Under the pieces are notes generated by a model. It did no database searches, was not told where the DNA came from, and worked only from the letters and a program-made list of their open reading frames with translations. A stretch of 64,000 nt of DNA from Bifidobacterium psychraerophilum (lineage in GTDB: Bacteria > Actinomycetota > Actinomycetes > Actinomycetales > Bifidobacteriaceae): assembly GCF_000741705.1 (NCBI RefSeq), contig NZ_JGZI01000007.1, forward strand, positions 161,167-225,166, in the 5' to 3' direction. Shown here one piece after another: positions 9,451 to 18,823 of this stretch; position 1 is the stretch's first letter; every line of letters begins with the position of its first letter. A program made the position numbers and the translations under genes.

Positions 9451-9494
9451 GGGCCATGCGACACGGCAGGTCCCCAGCCACGGAGTGGCGTCGC

Positions 9495-10625
9495 TTAACC
9501 CTGGCGCTCGAGCTTTGCCAGCGCTTCCGGCAAGGCGACTGCGAATCGACGCGCGATGAGGTCGATCCCCTGCTGGTTCGGATGCAGATTATCATCCAGG
9601 TATCCGGTGTCTTCCTCACCCAGCAGGGATCTGCCGTCGATCAGGCCGATCTTCGGATCCGCACGCTTCGCGAGCGCCTCTTCGACCAGTACCCTAGTGC
9701 GGGAAAGCGTCAACGCCCCCTCGTCATAGTCGACGTGCCTGCCTACGACGTTGAAGACACCGTCCGCCCCACAGATCACCGGCCCCGGGGTATTCTCCTG
9801 CATCGGACACGAGCATGCCGTTATCATGATCAGCGGGGTATCCGGCTGGCCTTCGCGTATGGTGTCAAGGAAGCCATGCAGGGCCGGGACGAAGGCCCGT
9901 TCACGCATGGAATCGGCGTTGACGAGGTTGATTCCCACCGCGCAGCTGATGAAGTCGGCAGGCTCATTGGCGATGGCGCGCGCGAGACATTGGTCGAGTT
10001 GTGCGTTACCGGACAGGGAAAAGTCCCTGGTGCGCAGGTCAAGCTCTCGGGCGACCTGGGACATCCATCGGTCGGCAGGGTTGACGGACTGGCCGCTGTG
10101 GCTGATGGAGCTGCCGTAATGCGTCCATCGGCGTCTCGATTCAGGCCCATGCCAGGGCAGCACATCCTCATCGGAGTCGATGCCGATGATTTCCGCAAGG
10201 CATGTATGCGAAAGAGTGAGCGTGAAATTCCCGTCGTCGCTCTGGGCAGGGTCGAGATCGATCCGCATCGGCTTTCCCGGTCGCAGCTCCAGGGTGCGGG
10301 ATACCAGATCCGGTACCGCCCTGCCCAGATCCTGCATGGCGATATCCCGTCTGACCTGCCTGCCATCGACGACGCTGTTCAGCGACATCCATTGGGGCGC
10401 ATCATCGAGTGTGTATCCGGTCAGGTACACCGTGCATGGTGCCGTGATGGACACACCGACATGGGTGCCTACCGGGCAGAACTCATTCCAGACAAACCAC
10501 GGATCCGGAATCTGCGTGCGCAGCCTTTCGGCGATACGATGCGGCATGACTCCCCCAAGGGGCCCCGGTACCGAGTCGGCAACATTGTCAAGAAACCCTA
10601 TGGTCTCATTTCCCGTATATCGCAT
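9495..10625 (-). CDS. SGNH-type hydrolase (putative carbohydrate esterase)
   Basis: From the ATG at 10625, which has a GGGGAGG ribosome site, the protein has 376 residues; the longer frame upstream runs into the GH20 promoter region and is unsupported. An N-terminal beta-rich domain of about 165 residues is followed by THYGSSISHS (block I, with nucleophile Ser about 172 in GSS instead of the usual GDS). Near the C-terminus, DDNLHPNQQG supplies the block V Asp and His. This is the layout of SGNH esterases that deacylate sugars. It is divergent from the GH20 gene across 140 bp and convergent to the GH3 gene. A cytoplasmic deacetylase role on imported oligosaccharides is inferred from neighbours. 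Confidence 0.82.
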   Translation of the reverse strand: MRYTGNETIGFLDNVADSVPGPLGGVMPHRIAERLRTQIPDPWFVWNEFCPVGTHVGVSITAPCTVYLTGYTLDDAPQWMSLNSVVDGRQVRRDIAMQDLGRAVPDLVSRTLELRPGKPMRIDLDPAQSDDGNFTLTLSHTCLAEIIGIDSDEDVLPWHGPESRRRWTHYGSSISHSGQSVNPADRWMSQVARELDLRTRDFSLSGNAQLDQCLARAIANEPADFISCAVGINLVNADSMRERAFVPALHGFLDTIREGQPDTPLIMITACSCPMQENTPGPVICGADGVFNVVGRHVDYDEGALTLSRTRVLVEEALAKRADPKIGLIDGRSLLGEEDTGYLDDNLHPNQQGIDLIARRFAVALPEALAKLERQG

Positions 10626-10765
10626 TGCGATCCTCCCCTGGCGGATGCAGCTCGTCATCGACCCCGCACCCGCATCATGTGGCATGACATACATTCGGCG
10701 TCCTCCATCAGGAAGCCGTCGAGGAACCAGACCCATACTAGACACACCAAGAGCAAGGACAAGCC
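10626..10765. promoter_or_regulatory. Divergent promoter region between SGNH hydrolase and GH20 genes
   Basis: This 140-bp spacer separates two divergently read genes and must hold the start signals for both. A GGGGAGG ribosome site for the minus gene lies at its left end. A weak ribosome site (GCAAGGACAAG) precedes the plus gene. CATACT near 10734 is a possible -10 for the plus gene. I see no convincing operator. Confidence 0.4.
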
Positions 10766-12328
10766 ATGAACAGTGAAATGACCGTGTTGAAGATGTCCGA
10801 CGATTTTGGATCGGCGGCATATGAACGTTTTCTGGATCTGTGTGCCTCGCGGGGATGCGATTCCTCACCCTTGGGCGACGGACGGGAGTTGCGGATCAGA
10901 CGTGTGGATCAGGAGACCCGAGGCTCTTCGCCGCATCTGGATGACGGCATCCACCCGCAGCATGCACACACCGATGAAAGTTACACAATCACCGGCGAGG
11001 AGGAAGCTCAGACACTCGAGATCCTCGCCAGCACCGAAAACGGCGTGTTCAGGGCATTATGCGCGATCGCCATGAATCCCGGCCCCGCTTCGGGACTGAT
11101 CGGCACGCACATCCCCGTATACCCCTGGCGGGCGTTGTCGCTCGATGTCGCGCGATACCAGGCATCACCGTCCGAGATCGAAAGCGTAATCGATCTGGCG
11201 GCGTTGCAGGGTCTTTCCGCTCTGCACCTGCATCTGAGCGACCACCAATCCTGGCGGGTACCGGTCGAAGGCTTCGAAGCGCTGTCCGAAGGCGGTGCCT
11301 TCTCATGGGCCGATCTGGAAGAGCTTGGCGAATATGCCCGCCGCCGGTACATCACCATCATCCCCGAAATCGACATGCCGGGTCATTGCGCGTCACTGTT
11401 GCGGACATATCCCGAGCTGTCCGGGCGGAGCTCCTTTGCACACCCCTTCGTCTCATACATCGATGTGCATCAGCAACGCTCACGCCGCTTTCTTGAATCC
11501 TGCGTGGACAGCTTGGCGCGAATCGCCACAGGACCATACATCCACATCGGCGGTGATGAGGTGCTGGGCATGCCGGAGCAGGATTACGACAAAGCCATCA
11601 CCATCATGGGGGATCATGCCCATCATCGTGGGTGCAAAGTCATGGCGTGGCAGGAAGCATGCAGAGCCACTTTCACCGCCGATGCCTATCAGTACTGGAT
11701 GGCCGATGAGGACATTCCCAGTGAGGAGAGCCTGCTGAAGGAGTGGCCGGACGAATTCGCATCCGTCGCCCATCAGGCCGCGGTCATGTATGCACAGTGT
11801 CGTGATGATCTGGAGCGCATACGCAGCAAGGGTGCGGCGCTTATCGATTCACGCCAGTCCTACCTGTATCTGGATCGCAGATATGCGGAGAGAAGCGGCC
11901 GCGAAGGGCAGAACATCCGCCTGCGGTCACTGGGCTTCCCCGGCTATGAAGCGAAGGATTCGATGGAAGTGCTGCAATGGTCCCCTCTTGAACGGAGCGA
12001 AGTCGCGCAGGGAGGCATCGCCGGCCACACGGACGGTATCGAGGCGGCATTATGGACGGAGACCGTGCGCTCACTGAGTGATATGACCATGCTGCTGCTG
12101 CCCCGACTGTCTATGGTGTCGAGCCTGTCTTGGCGGACAACACCGCTGCGTCATTCGGATGCACCGGGGACGTCGAAGCGGGAGCAGGTACTCACCAGGA
12201 TCCGCCGTCAACTCGCGAACAGCGCAGGCGCATGGGAACGTTTCGGATATGACGACTATTACCGCTCATCATCCGTGTTCGACGGCTCCGCAGCGCCGCG
12301 GACGGCAAGGCCAGCAGTGGATAAGTAG
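10766..12328 (+). CDS. GH20 family beta-N-acetylhexosaminidase
   Basis: This 520-residue protein has an N-terminal GH20b-like domain followed by the catalytic barrel, which opens with YPWRALSLDVARY where GH20 enzymes usually have RG.MLDVAR. LHLHLSDHQSWRV, IIPEIDMPGH and HIGGDEV follow in the canonical order; the Asp-Glu pair near 263-264 is the substrate-assisted catalytic dyad that uses the N-acetyl group. No signal peptide is visible. It would cleave terminal GlcNAc or GalNAc from imported glycosides. It is divergent from the SGNH hydrolase, suggesting that deacylation and hexosaminidase action are linked, though this is inferred. Confidence 0.93.
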   Translation: MNSEMTVLKMSDDFGSAAYERFLDLCASRGCDSSPLGDGRELRIRRVDQETRGSSPHLDDGIHPQHAHTDESYTITGEEEAQTLEILASTENGVFRALCAIAMNPGPASGLIGTHIPVYPWRALSLDVARYQASPSEIESVIDLAALQGLSALHLHLSDHQSWRVPVEGFEALSEGGAFSWADLEELGEYARRRYITIIPEIDMPGHCASLLRTYPELSGRSSFAHPFVSYIDVHQQRSRRFLESCVDSLARIATGPYIHIGGDEVLGMPEQDYDKAITIMGDHAHHRGCKVMAWQEACRATFTADAYQYWMADEDIPSEESLLKEWPDEFASVAHQAAVMYAQCRDDLERIRSKGAALIDSRQSYLYLDRRYAERSGREGQNIRLRSLGFPGYEAKDSMEVLQWSPLERSEVAQGGIAGHTDGIEAALWTETVRSLSDMTMLLLPRLSMVSSLSWRTTPLRHSDAPGTSKREQVLTRIRRQLANSAGAWERFGYDDYYRSSSVFDGSAAPRTARPAVDK

Positions 12329-12396
12329 GGCACCCGCATGCTGATTGTGCGTCAGGGAGACAATAGACGCCCACAGCAGACGGAGAGGACGAAGTC

Positions 12397-13107
12397 TTAC
12401 GCGCCGACCCCCGTGGCGGGGACCGGCGCGGCTGCGGCCTCCACCACGGCCCGATCGATTCCCATTCGGATCATCATATTCATCGCCAGATCAAGCATGT
12501 CGACGGATTCCGGCTTCAGGAGCCATTGCGTCTGTATGCCGTCCACGAAGGCCACGAACTCCTGCGCGCAGCGTCTGGACTCATCCATGTCCTTGGAGGT
12601 CAGATCATGGATGCTGTTGCACATCAGATCGACGACGACGCGGTACCTATGTTCGAAATAGTCATGGCCGGGATGGTGGGCATCAGTTGCTTCGGCGGCT
12701 ATCTTCACATAGGTCGCGACCATGCCTTTGGCCTGCGTATTGCTGCGTATCGAATCGAGCATGACCCTGATCACGGCCTGCGAACTGGCCTTGCCGAGCT
12801 GTTCCAGAGCGAATCTCGAGGTTTCCGCCTTCATATCGCGTCGACGGATGGCGGCCATCACCAGATCGTCCTTGTTGGCGAAGTACCGAAGCACTCCGGG
12901 ATGGGATATGCCCGCTTCGTTCGCGATCGCACGGATCGAAACCGCGTTGGACCCGCTTTGCGCGAAGAGACTGAGCGCCGCATCGAGAATATGGTCTTTG
13001 GTGCGAGCGCCTTTGGACCCCTCTTTGGGATGGATGACGCTGCGCCTGCGGCCTGGGCCGTCCGCGGCGTGCTGCGCGGAGGCATCCTTCGTGCCTGCGC
13101 CCTTCAC
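12397..13107 (-). CDS. TetR family transcriptional regulator
   Basis: This 236-residue protein has an unusual polar N-terminal tail of about 35 residues, then a TetR helix-turn-helix. ILDAALSLFAQSG, AVSIRAIANEAGISHPGVLRY and FANKDDLV are the classic helices 1-4 (about residues 38-85). The C-terminal half is all-helical and should bind a ligand and dimerise. It lies between the convergent GH20 gene and the SNF2 helicase gene, with about 170 bp in front of it. The regulated genes are unknown; the adjacent glycoside locus is a candidate. Confidence 0.9.
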   Translation of the reverse strand: MKGAGTKDASAQHAADGPGRRRSVIHPKEGSKGARTKDHILDAALSLFAQSGSNAVSIRAIANEAGISHPGVLRYFANKDDLVMAAIRRRDMKAETSRFALEQLGKASSQAVIRVMLDSIRSNTQAKGMVATYVKIAAEATDAHHPGHDYFEHRYRVVVDLMCNSIHDLTSKDMDESRRCAQEFVAFVDGIQTQWLLKPESVDMLDLAMNMMIRMGIDRAVVEAAAAPVPATGVGA

Positions 13108-13276
13108 AGCGCCGTCCTCTCGGAGATCCGCCCGTTGATGGCCAGCGCTTGCATTGGTGCCAAGCCGCTCGGCAAGGAACTGTTCATACCTTCCGTCTTC
13201 CCTCGATATTCGAATGCCTTACTGACCTTCCCAGCATAACGAAGTCATGCAATCTCTTCGGTGTCCGGCCTCGCAT

Positions 13277-16200
13277 CTAGCCGAGCAATGCAAGCAGATC
13301 GTCCTTGGTAAGTGCGGAAAGCGAACTCCCGGTGGCCGTCGAGGCATCATCCACAAAGCGCGCGGCCAGATCGGTTTTGGAATGCTGCAGGTTCAGGATG
13401 CGTTCCTCTATGGTGTCTTTGGCCACGACCTGGTACACATTCACATCCTGCGTCTGACCGATGCGATGCGCGCGATCCGTCGCCTGATCCTGAGCCGCCG
13501 CGTTCCACCAGGGGTCGGCGTGGACCACGACGCATGCGCCCGTGAGGTTCAGTCCGGTATTGCCCGCCTTCAAGGAGATCAGGAAAACCGGGGTCTGGTC
13601 ACGATTGAACTGCTCGACCAGATCGAGCCTGCGCTTCTTCGGTGTGGCTCCGGTGATGACGTCATACTGCACACCCTGGGTGCGCAGGCGTTCGGCTATC
13701 AGATCGAGGTAACTGGTGAACTGGGAGAAGATCAGCATCTTGCGACCCGCATCACGGCAGTTCGACACCAGTTCCTCGATGGCGTCAAGTTTCGCCGAGG
13801 TCCCGGCTTTGCCCTTGGGAGGCGTCGCATCGCTGTTCGCATAGATCAGGCGAGGATCGCAGCAGACCTGTCTCAGGCGCATCAATTGGGCGAGGATCTG
13901 GATCTTACCCTGCGCGAATTCGATATCCCGCTGCTTGTTCAGGCTGGCGCGGAGCTGTTGTTCAAGGGCCGCGTAGAGTTTGCGCTGTTCCCCTTCGAGC
14001 CTCACGGTGACCACATTCTCGATTTTGTCGGGAAGATCCTTCAGGACCTGTGACTTCAACCTTCTGAGCATGAAGGGACCGACGAAAGCCTGCAGTTTAC
14101 GCTGCGCATGCTCATCCTCACTGAGGATGGGCATCTCGAAACGCTCGCGGAAATGCCTGTAGCTGCCGAGGATCCCGGGCATCAGCACATCGAAGATGCT
14201 CCAGAGTTCCGACAGGCGGTTCTCGATCGGCGTGCCCGTCAGGGCATAACGGTGGCGTGCGCTTATCGCCCGGACGGCACGGGATGACAGTGTCGCATGG
14301 TTCTTGATGTATTGGGCCTCGTCCAGCACCATGGAGAAGCATTCGATACCCGTATAATCCTCAACGTCACGGCGCAGCAGGTCATATGAAGTGATCAGCA
14401 CATCCGCCTCCTGGGGGCTGCGCAGCATGGCCCTGCGTTCGGCTTTGCTCCCCGCCACCACCGAAACCCTGAGATCCGGGGCGAATTTCGAACATTCTGC
14501 GGCCCAGTTGTAGACCAGCGAAGCCGGGCATACGATCAGATTCGGTCCGACCTTTCGGGATTCCTCGATCCTCCCGCACAGGAAGGAAAGCAGCTGCACG
14601 GTTTTGCCCAGACCCATCTCATCCGCGAGGATCCCGCCGAAACCTTTGTCGCATAGTGCATTCAGCCAGCGGAAGCCCTCCGTCTGATACGGCCTGAGCA
14701 CCCCCTCGAAGTTCTTGGGCAACTCATAGGTCCGAGGATCGACTGCCTTCACATCCTGCAGATATGCCAGGAAACTGTCGTCCTTGTCCTCATCCTCAAC
14801 CTGGCTGTCCAGATAGTAGGCTTCGAAAGCCGGCACCTGCACCGAGCCCTTGTCCACGTCGGCGACTGAAAGCCCCAGATCGGCCGATACCTCGTCCAAC
14901 GCCGAAACATCCAGATCACGCACATCGACGAATGCTCCGTTGCGCAGACGATGGTAACGCTTGCGTTTGCGGTAGCTGTTCAGCAGCTCCGGAACATCCT
15001 CGGGGGCGATCTCATCGGCTATCGGGGATATCTCGACCAGACCGGATCGCACCGAAAGCCCCAGCTTGATGACCGGATGACTCACTGCGCTAAGACCATC
15101 GAAGGCAGGGGTGGAGAACACCTCACCAAGCCCTCTCAGGACCGCGAGCCCCTCATTCAGCAGCTTGTAGATGGCATCGTCATCGGATTCAGGGATCCGG
15201 GCCACATATCCATCAGGACGTGGGAAGTAATGGCGGAGGGCTTCAACGGCCAAACGCTCGCTTTCCTTGTCCCGCAAAACACCCGAGTCGGGATCCATAC
15301 CGTTGAAGACATGAAAATGGTCATCTCCGTATCTCGCCTGCAGATCGCAGGTGACACCGTCGCGGTCCCGGTCCAGGAAGCTTTCGATGACGCAGGGAAG
15401 TCTGCGCAGACGTAGCAACTCCTCCGGCAATGCCGCGGGTATCCCCGATGCCGCCGAAGCGTCATGCACCGGTGGGTCACCATGCGCCGCAGGGTCATCC
15501 GGGTCGCCGCCGACCTTGGCCGCCGTCGCCTGCAATGCCGGTAGAACCGTGCGCACGAAAGCGTCGACGTCCTGCTTGCCGAGATACAAGGATTCGCCCT
15601 CGCCGCTGCCGCAGAGCACTTCCAGGAGTTTGCGGTTGCGGATGAAGGCATCGGAACAACGATAGATACGCGGGTATTCCGATCCTTCGAGCGATTTCCC
15701 TCCCGCGGGCCGCACCATGACGAAGGAGGAACGGTGTCCTTTGACGAAACGCTCGACACAGGCATCCGCATGGATGGTGAAACCCTTCACCGCGCTGCCG
15801 CCATCCCCCGCCTCGCCGACGGTCGAATCATCGCCGGCATCCGTTCGTTTGGCTTCGATGGTCAGGCCCAGGTCCGGATTGCCATCAACGACCAACGCAG
15901 GCATCGAAGCCATGAAATACTGCTCAGGCGGAGCATAATCAACCGAGATGCCGGAATCGACGTACAGATCGAGCAACTCTGCGATCTCATCCTCGGAAAG
16001 GGGCATGGCGCTTGATGCCGCTTTCCTCGTACGCCTGTATGTATTGATGTTGCGGTCGCCGACGCTTTCACGAATCTCCAAGGCCCTGTCAAGGATGTCA
16101 AGCACACCTCTGGCCCGTTCATCGAAAGCGTCACGTGTATGCACGAAGCCAAGTTTCTTGCCATAGGCTGCGTACTGCTGCCATCTGACCGCACGCACGA

Positions 16201-16948
16201 GTTCCTGCACGTCCTTGACCACATAATTGATGCCATGTGCGGCAACTATGATGTGCAGACGTATCTGCCACCCCTGTGCCATGCACTCGACGCTCGGACG
16301 CAGCCCGACCGTGGCGATGCCCATGCGACGGTTCGGTTGGGAGGCCACACCGGCCCCGCCGGAATCGGCAAGGCTGCCCACCTCCTTAAGTAATTCCAGC
16401 TGGCGCGCTTTGGCCCGTTGCTGCTGATCGGCGTCCTCCTGCAGCATGAATGCCTGAAGCTGCCTCGATGTACGCCGCACAGGCTCCCGTGGGCCATCGC
16501 CCTCACGCTGGTGGAAATCCTCAGGAGAGTCGTTGTAATGCATCACCAAAGCGATCACATGCTTGCACAAGGCTCCGAATCTGCCAAAGGCCGGGCACGT
16601 ACACGAGGCTTCCGTGATGTCCCCCGCACTCTGATCGATTCTTGCGGAGACCTGATAATCGGAGCTGATTCCCTCGACCCCATCCACGGAAGCCGACAGC
16701 AGCAGGGTGTCATCCATCGAAGCGACGCTCACATGGTGCAGGCGTCCGCTGCTGATGACCTGATAGGCGCGAAAATATGCCGACCCTCCGCGCTTCTTCA
16801 ACGTGGCGTCCGGAACCGCCTGCCATTGGCCATAGGTCACCCCGTCACCGAAGCCCTGATCATCATCGTCAGCGAGACCCAAACGGGAGTTGCCGCCAAG
16901 TCGCCCTGTTCTCGATCCATATACCGGCGAGTGCCAATCCAATGCCAA
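13277..16948 (-). CDS. SNF2-family DEAD/DEAH helicase with SWIM zinc finger
   Basis: This 1223-residue ATP-dependent DNA translocase has a SWIM finger near residues 115-137 (CTCPAF...CKHV), a long middle region, and the two RecA-like lobes of Swi2/Snf2 proteins. Motif I is DEMGLGKT (about 772), motif II is DEAQYIKN (about 878), LTGTPIENRLSELWSIFD is motif III, and DRAHRIGQ near the C-terminus is motif VI. Bacterial members of this length are widespread and linked to chromosome maintenance or RNA-polymerase recycling; the precise role is not known. It is a single-gene unit between the TetR and antiporter genes. Confidence 0.93.
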   Translation of the reverse strand: MALDWHSPVYGSRTGRLGGNSRLGLADDDDQGFGDGVTYGQWQAVPDATLKKRGGSAYFRAYQVISSGRLHHVSVASMDDTLLLSASVDGVEGISSDYQVSARIDQSAGDITEASCTCPAFGRFGALCKHVIALVMHYNDSPEDFHQREGDGPREPVRRTSRQLQAFMLQEDADQQQRAKARQLELLKEVGSLADSGGAGVASQPNRRMGIATVGLRPSVECMAQGWQIRLHIIVAAHGINYVVKDVQELVRAVRWQQYAAYGKKLGFVHTRDAFDERARGVLDILDRALEIRESVGDRNINTYRRTRKAASSAMPLSEDEIAELLDLYVDSGISVDYAPPEQYFMASMPALVVDGNPDLGLTIEAKRTDAGDDSTVGEAGDGGSAVKGFTIHADACVERFVKGHRSSFVMVRPAGGKSLEGSEYPRIYRCSDAFIRNRKLLEVLCGSGEGESLYLGKQDVDAFVRTVLPALQATAAKVGGDPDDPAAHGDPPVHDASAASGIPAALPEELLRLRRLPCVIESFLDRDRDGVTCDLQARYGDDHFHVFNGMDPDSGVLRDKESERLAVEALRHYFPRPDGYVARIPESDDDAIYKLLNEGLAVLRGLGEVFSTPAFDGLSAVSHPVIKLGLSVRSGLVEISPIADEIAPEDVPELLNSYRKRKRYHRLRNGAFVDVRDLDVSALDEVSADLGLSVADVDKGSVQVPAFEAYYLDSQVEDEDKDDSFLAYLQDVKAVDPRTYELPKNFEGVLRPYQTEGFRWLNALCDKGFGGILADEMGLGKTVQLLSFLCGRIEESRKVGPNLIVCPASLVYNWAAECSKFAPDLRVSVVAGSKAERRAMLRSPQEADVLITSYDLLRRDVEDYTGIECFSMVLDEAQYIKNHATLSSRAVRAISARHRYALTGTPIENRLSELWSIFDVLMPGILGSYRHFRERFEMPILSEDEHAQRKLQAFVGPFMLRRLKSQVLKDLPDKIENVVTVRLEGEQRKLYAALEQQLRASLNKQRDIEFAQGKIQILAQLMRLRQVCCDPRLIYANSDATPPKGKAGTSAKLDAIEELVSNCRDAGRKMLIFSQFTSYLDLIAERLRTQGVQYDVITGATPKKRRLDLVEQFNRDQTPVFLISLKAGNTGLNLTGACVVVHADPWWNAAAQDQATDRAHRIGQTQDVNVYQVVAKDTIEERILNLQHSKTDLAARFVDDASTATGSSLSALTKDDLLALLG

Positions 16949-17101
16949 ACCCTACCTTGCCCTTGATCCGATAGCACCACACGACAATACTCGGCCGACG
17001 CTAATTCTTCGGTGGATGAAACACACCGCGGGGCGCCAGACACATCCGTACCGACCTTCGCTGGGCGCACCCGCCATCACACCATGCCCGGGCGCAGGCG
17101 C

Positions 17102-18286
17102 CTACTGGTCTTTCGGGGACGAAGCGGAATCCACGCGCGCAGTCTCACCCGCAGGGCCACCGGTCACCGCATCCAGCAGACGGCCGCTCAGCACCGTCAC
17201 CACCAGGATGGTGATCAGGGCGCCGAGCAGCAGCGCCGTCGCCTCACCGCTGGAGAAAACACCGAGCGTCTTGCCCATGGCCACAGCCCCGACCGGAACA
17301 CCGAGTTGGGCCGACGTGGCCAAGGCGATGGGCCAGGGCTGGTGGCTCACGGCGAGCAGGCCGTGAGCCACCAGCGATGCCACGGCAAGGCATATACCGA
17401 GCAGTATGGCCTGCGGATCGGCGATCAGACTGTGCAGATCCAGGGAACTGCCGACCCAGACGAAGAAGATCGGCTCGAAGAAGCCTTGTGTGATGGCGAA
17501 AGTCTGATTGGCGACCCTGTGGGGTTCATGTGCCGCGGCCATAGCAAGACCCATGGCGAATCCGGCCAGCATCACAGAAACGCCCATCGAGACGGCTATG
17601 GCCGCGAGCGCGAACAACATCGTGAGGGTCATCCTCAACTCGATTGCGAGCCCACGCTCCTCACTGAGGTGATGCACGCGATGCCAGTAGCCCGTTCTGC
17701 GCGCCCACATCAGCACCATGCTAAACACCGCTGCGACCAGCAGGACGGCGGCGGCACCCAACGCGGTCACACCCGCCCGCTGCGGTTCCAGAACCAAAGG
17801 CAGAATGATGATGGACGACGCATCCGCAACCGCGAGCTGCACCAGCATTTCGATACCCGCCGGGCTGCTCACCCGTACTCCCCCGAGAGCGGGCATCACG
17901 ATACTTGCCGATGAGGATGCGATAACCACCGCATAGACGGCCCCATGCCCCGTACCGAACAGGGATGCGACGAGCAGGCCAAGGGGAATCGCGAGGACGG
18001 AGACAGCGATCGCCCGCAGTATGCCCCGTGCCAGTCCCCTCACCATCGACGCCTGGCGCAGCGGTACGTGGGTGCCTGCAACGAACATCACAAGCGCGAA
18101 GCCAATCTGCGCCAGGAAGGCGAGAATCGTGTTATTCGAGTCGATGACCTGGAATCCCGAACGTCCGAGCACCATGCCGACAAGCAGTTCGCCGATGACC
18201 ACAGGGATATGCACCACGCGGTTCAGACTGAGCACGGGACCGAGCATCGCAACCGCGCATAACAGCGCCAGCAATGCAAAACTCAT
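17102..18286 (-). CDS. Sodium/proton (cation) antiporter, CPA2/Kef type
   Basis: This 394-residue integral membrane protein has about 11-12 hydrophobic segments and starts directly in TM1 (MSFALLALLCAVAMLGPVLS). The early VIGELLVGMVLGRSGF and the later polar SSASIVMPAL segment resemble the CPA2 family of Na+/H+ and K+/H+ exchangers, which lack the RCK domain in members of this size. Its ATG overlaps the stop of the upstream ParB-like gene by 4 bases (ATGA), so the two are co-translated. It should exchange a monovalent cation for protons; the ion is undetermined. Confidence 0.87.
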   Translation of the reverse strand: MSFALLALLCAVAMLGPVLSLNRVVHIPVVIGELLVGMVLGRSGFQVIDSNNTILAFLAQIGFALVMFVAGTHVPLRQASMVRGLARGILRAIAVSVLAIPLGLLVASLFGTGHGAVYAVVIASSSASIVMPALGGVRVSSPAGIEMLVQLAVADASSIIILPLVLEPQRAGVTALGAAAVLLVAAVFSMVLMWARRTGYWHRVHHLSEERGLAIELRMTLTMLFALAAIAVSMGVSVMLAGFAMGLAMAAAHEPHRVANQTFAITQGFFEPIFFVWVGSSLDLHSLIADPQAILLGICLAVASLVAHGLLAVSHQPWPIALATSAQLGVPVGAVAMGKTLGVFSSGEATALLLGALITILVVTVLSGRLLDAVTGGPAGETARVDSASSPKDQ

Positions 18287-18687
18287 AGATCAACCAGCAC
18301 GCACGGGATATCGGTATTCTCATCATTGTGATAGCAGGCGCAAACGCGATGATATCCATCGGCGATCTGCAAAGGCCTGGCCCCATGCAGATCGCCACGA
18401 AGCAGGAGAATCGGAGAGATCTCCTCACCGGATCGAATCTTCTTCAGATCAGAGAGCACATGCGGATTATCCTCCGTCAGCAGCGGCAATCTCGCCGCAC
18501 GCAGAATATCCTTGGCCTTGAAACGCTCCAACTCATTCACTTCATGCATGGCCGTAATCACGCGATCGGCCTCATCCGCATCGTCCAATAAGGTCAGATA
18601 CGACCGGGCCGCGGGATAGTCATGTTCCTGCGGCATCGACTTCCACAACACCTCGACGCCCTTGGATTCCTTCTCTTGTTTAGCCAT
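18283..18687 (-). CDS. ParB-like (Srx/ParB-fold) domain protein
   Basis: From the ATG at 18687 the protein has 134 residues; an earlier in-frame start at 18720 is less likely. Its middle contains AKDILRAARLPLL, and the end contains SPILLLRG followed by IADGYHRVCACYH. The last is a ParB/sulfiredoxin-like nucleotide-binding signature (G-Y-H-R in place of D-G-x-H-R). Similar short proteins occur in Actinobacteria and Proteobacteria without an assigned function. It is the first gene of a two-gene unit with the antiporter. It lacks a DNA-binding helix-turn-helix, so a chromosome-partition role is unlikely. Confidence 0.75.
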   Translation of the reverse strand: MAKQEKESKGVEVLWKSMPQEHDYPAARSYLTLLDDADEADRVITAMHEVNELERFKAKDILRAARLPLLTEDNPHVLSDLKKIRSGEEISPILLLRGDLHGARPLQIADGYHRVCACYHNDENTDIPCVLVDL

Positions 18688-18823
18688 CAGTGCCCCCGTT
18701 CCGAACTGCCTTGCGCACACATCATAGTCCCGTCAGCATTCCAGGGAATATCATGCCGGGTGTGCGGATGGGCGCAAGCGGCACCATCCTCACACCCGGC
18801 ATTGTCCCCTTCGCTGGCGCACG

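Noticed and set aside
9369..10769. 466-codon plus-strand open frame
   Set aside because: It overlaps the GH3 end and is antisense to the SGNH hydrolase, whose catalytic blocks are recognisable; the plus product shows no motif.
13247..14053. 268-codon plus-strand open frame
   Set aside because: Antisense to helicase motifs IV-VI of the SNF2 gene.
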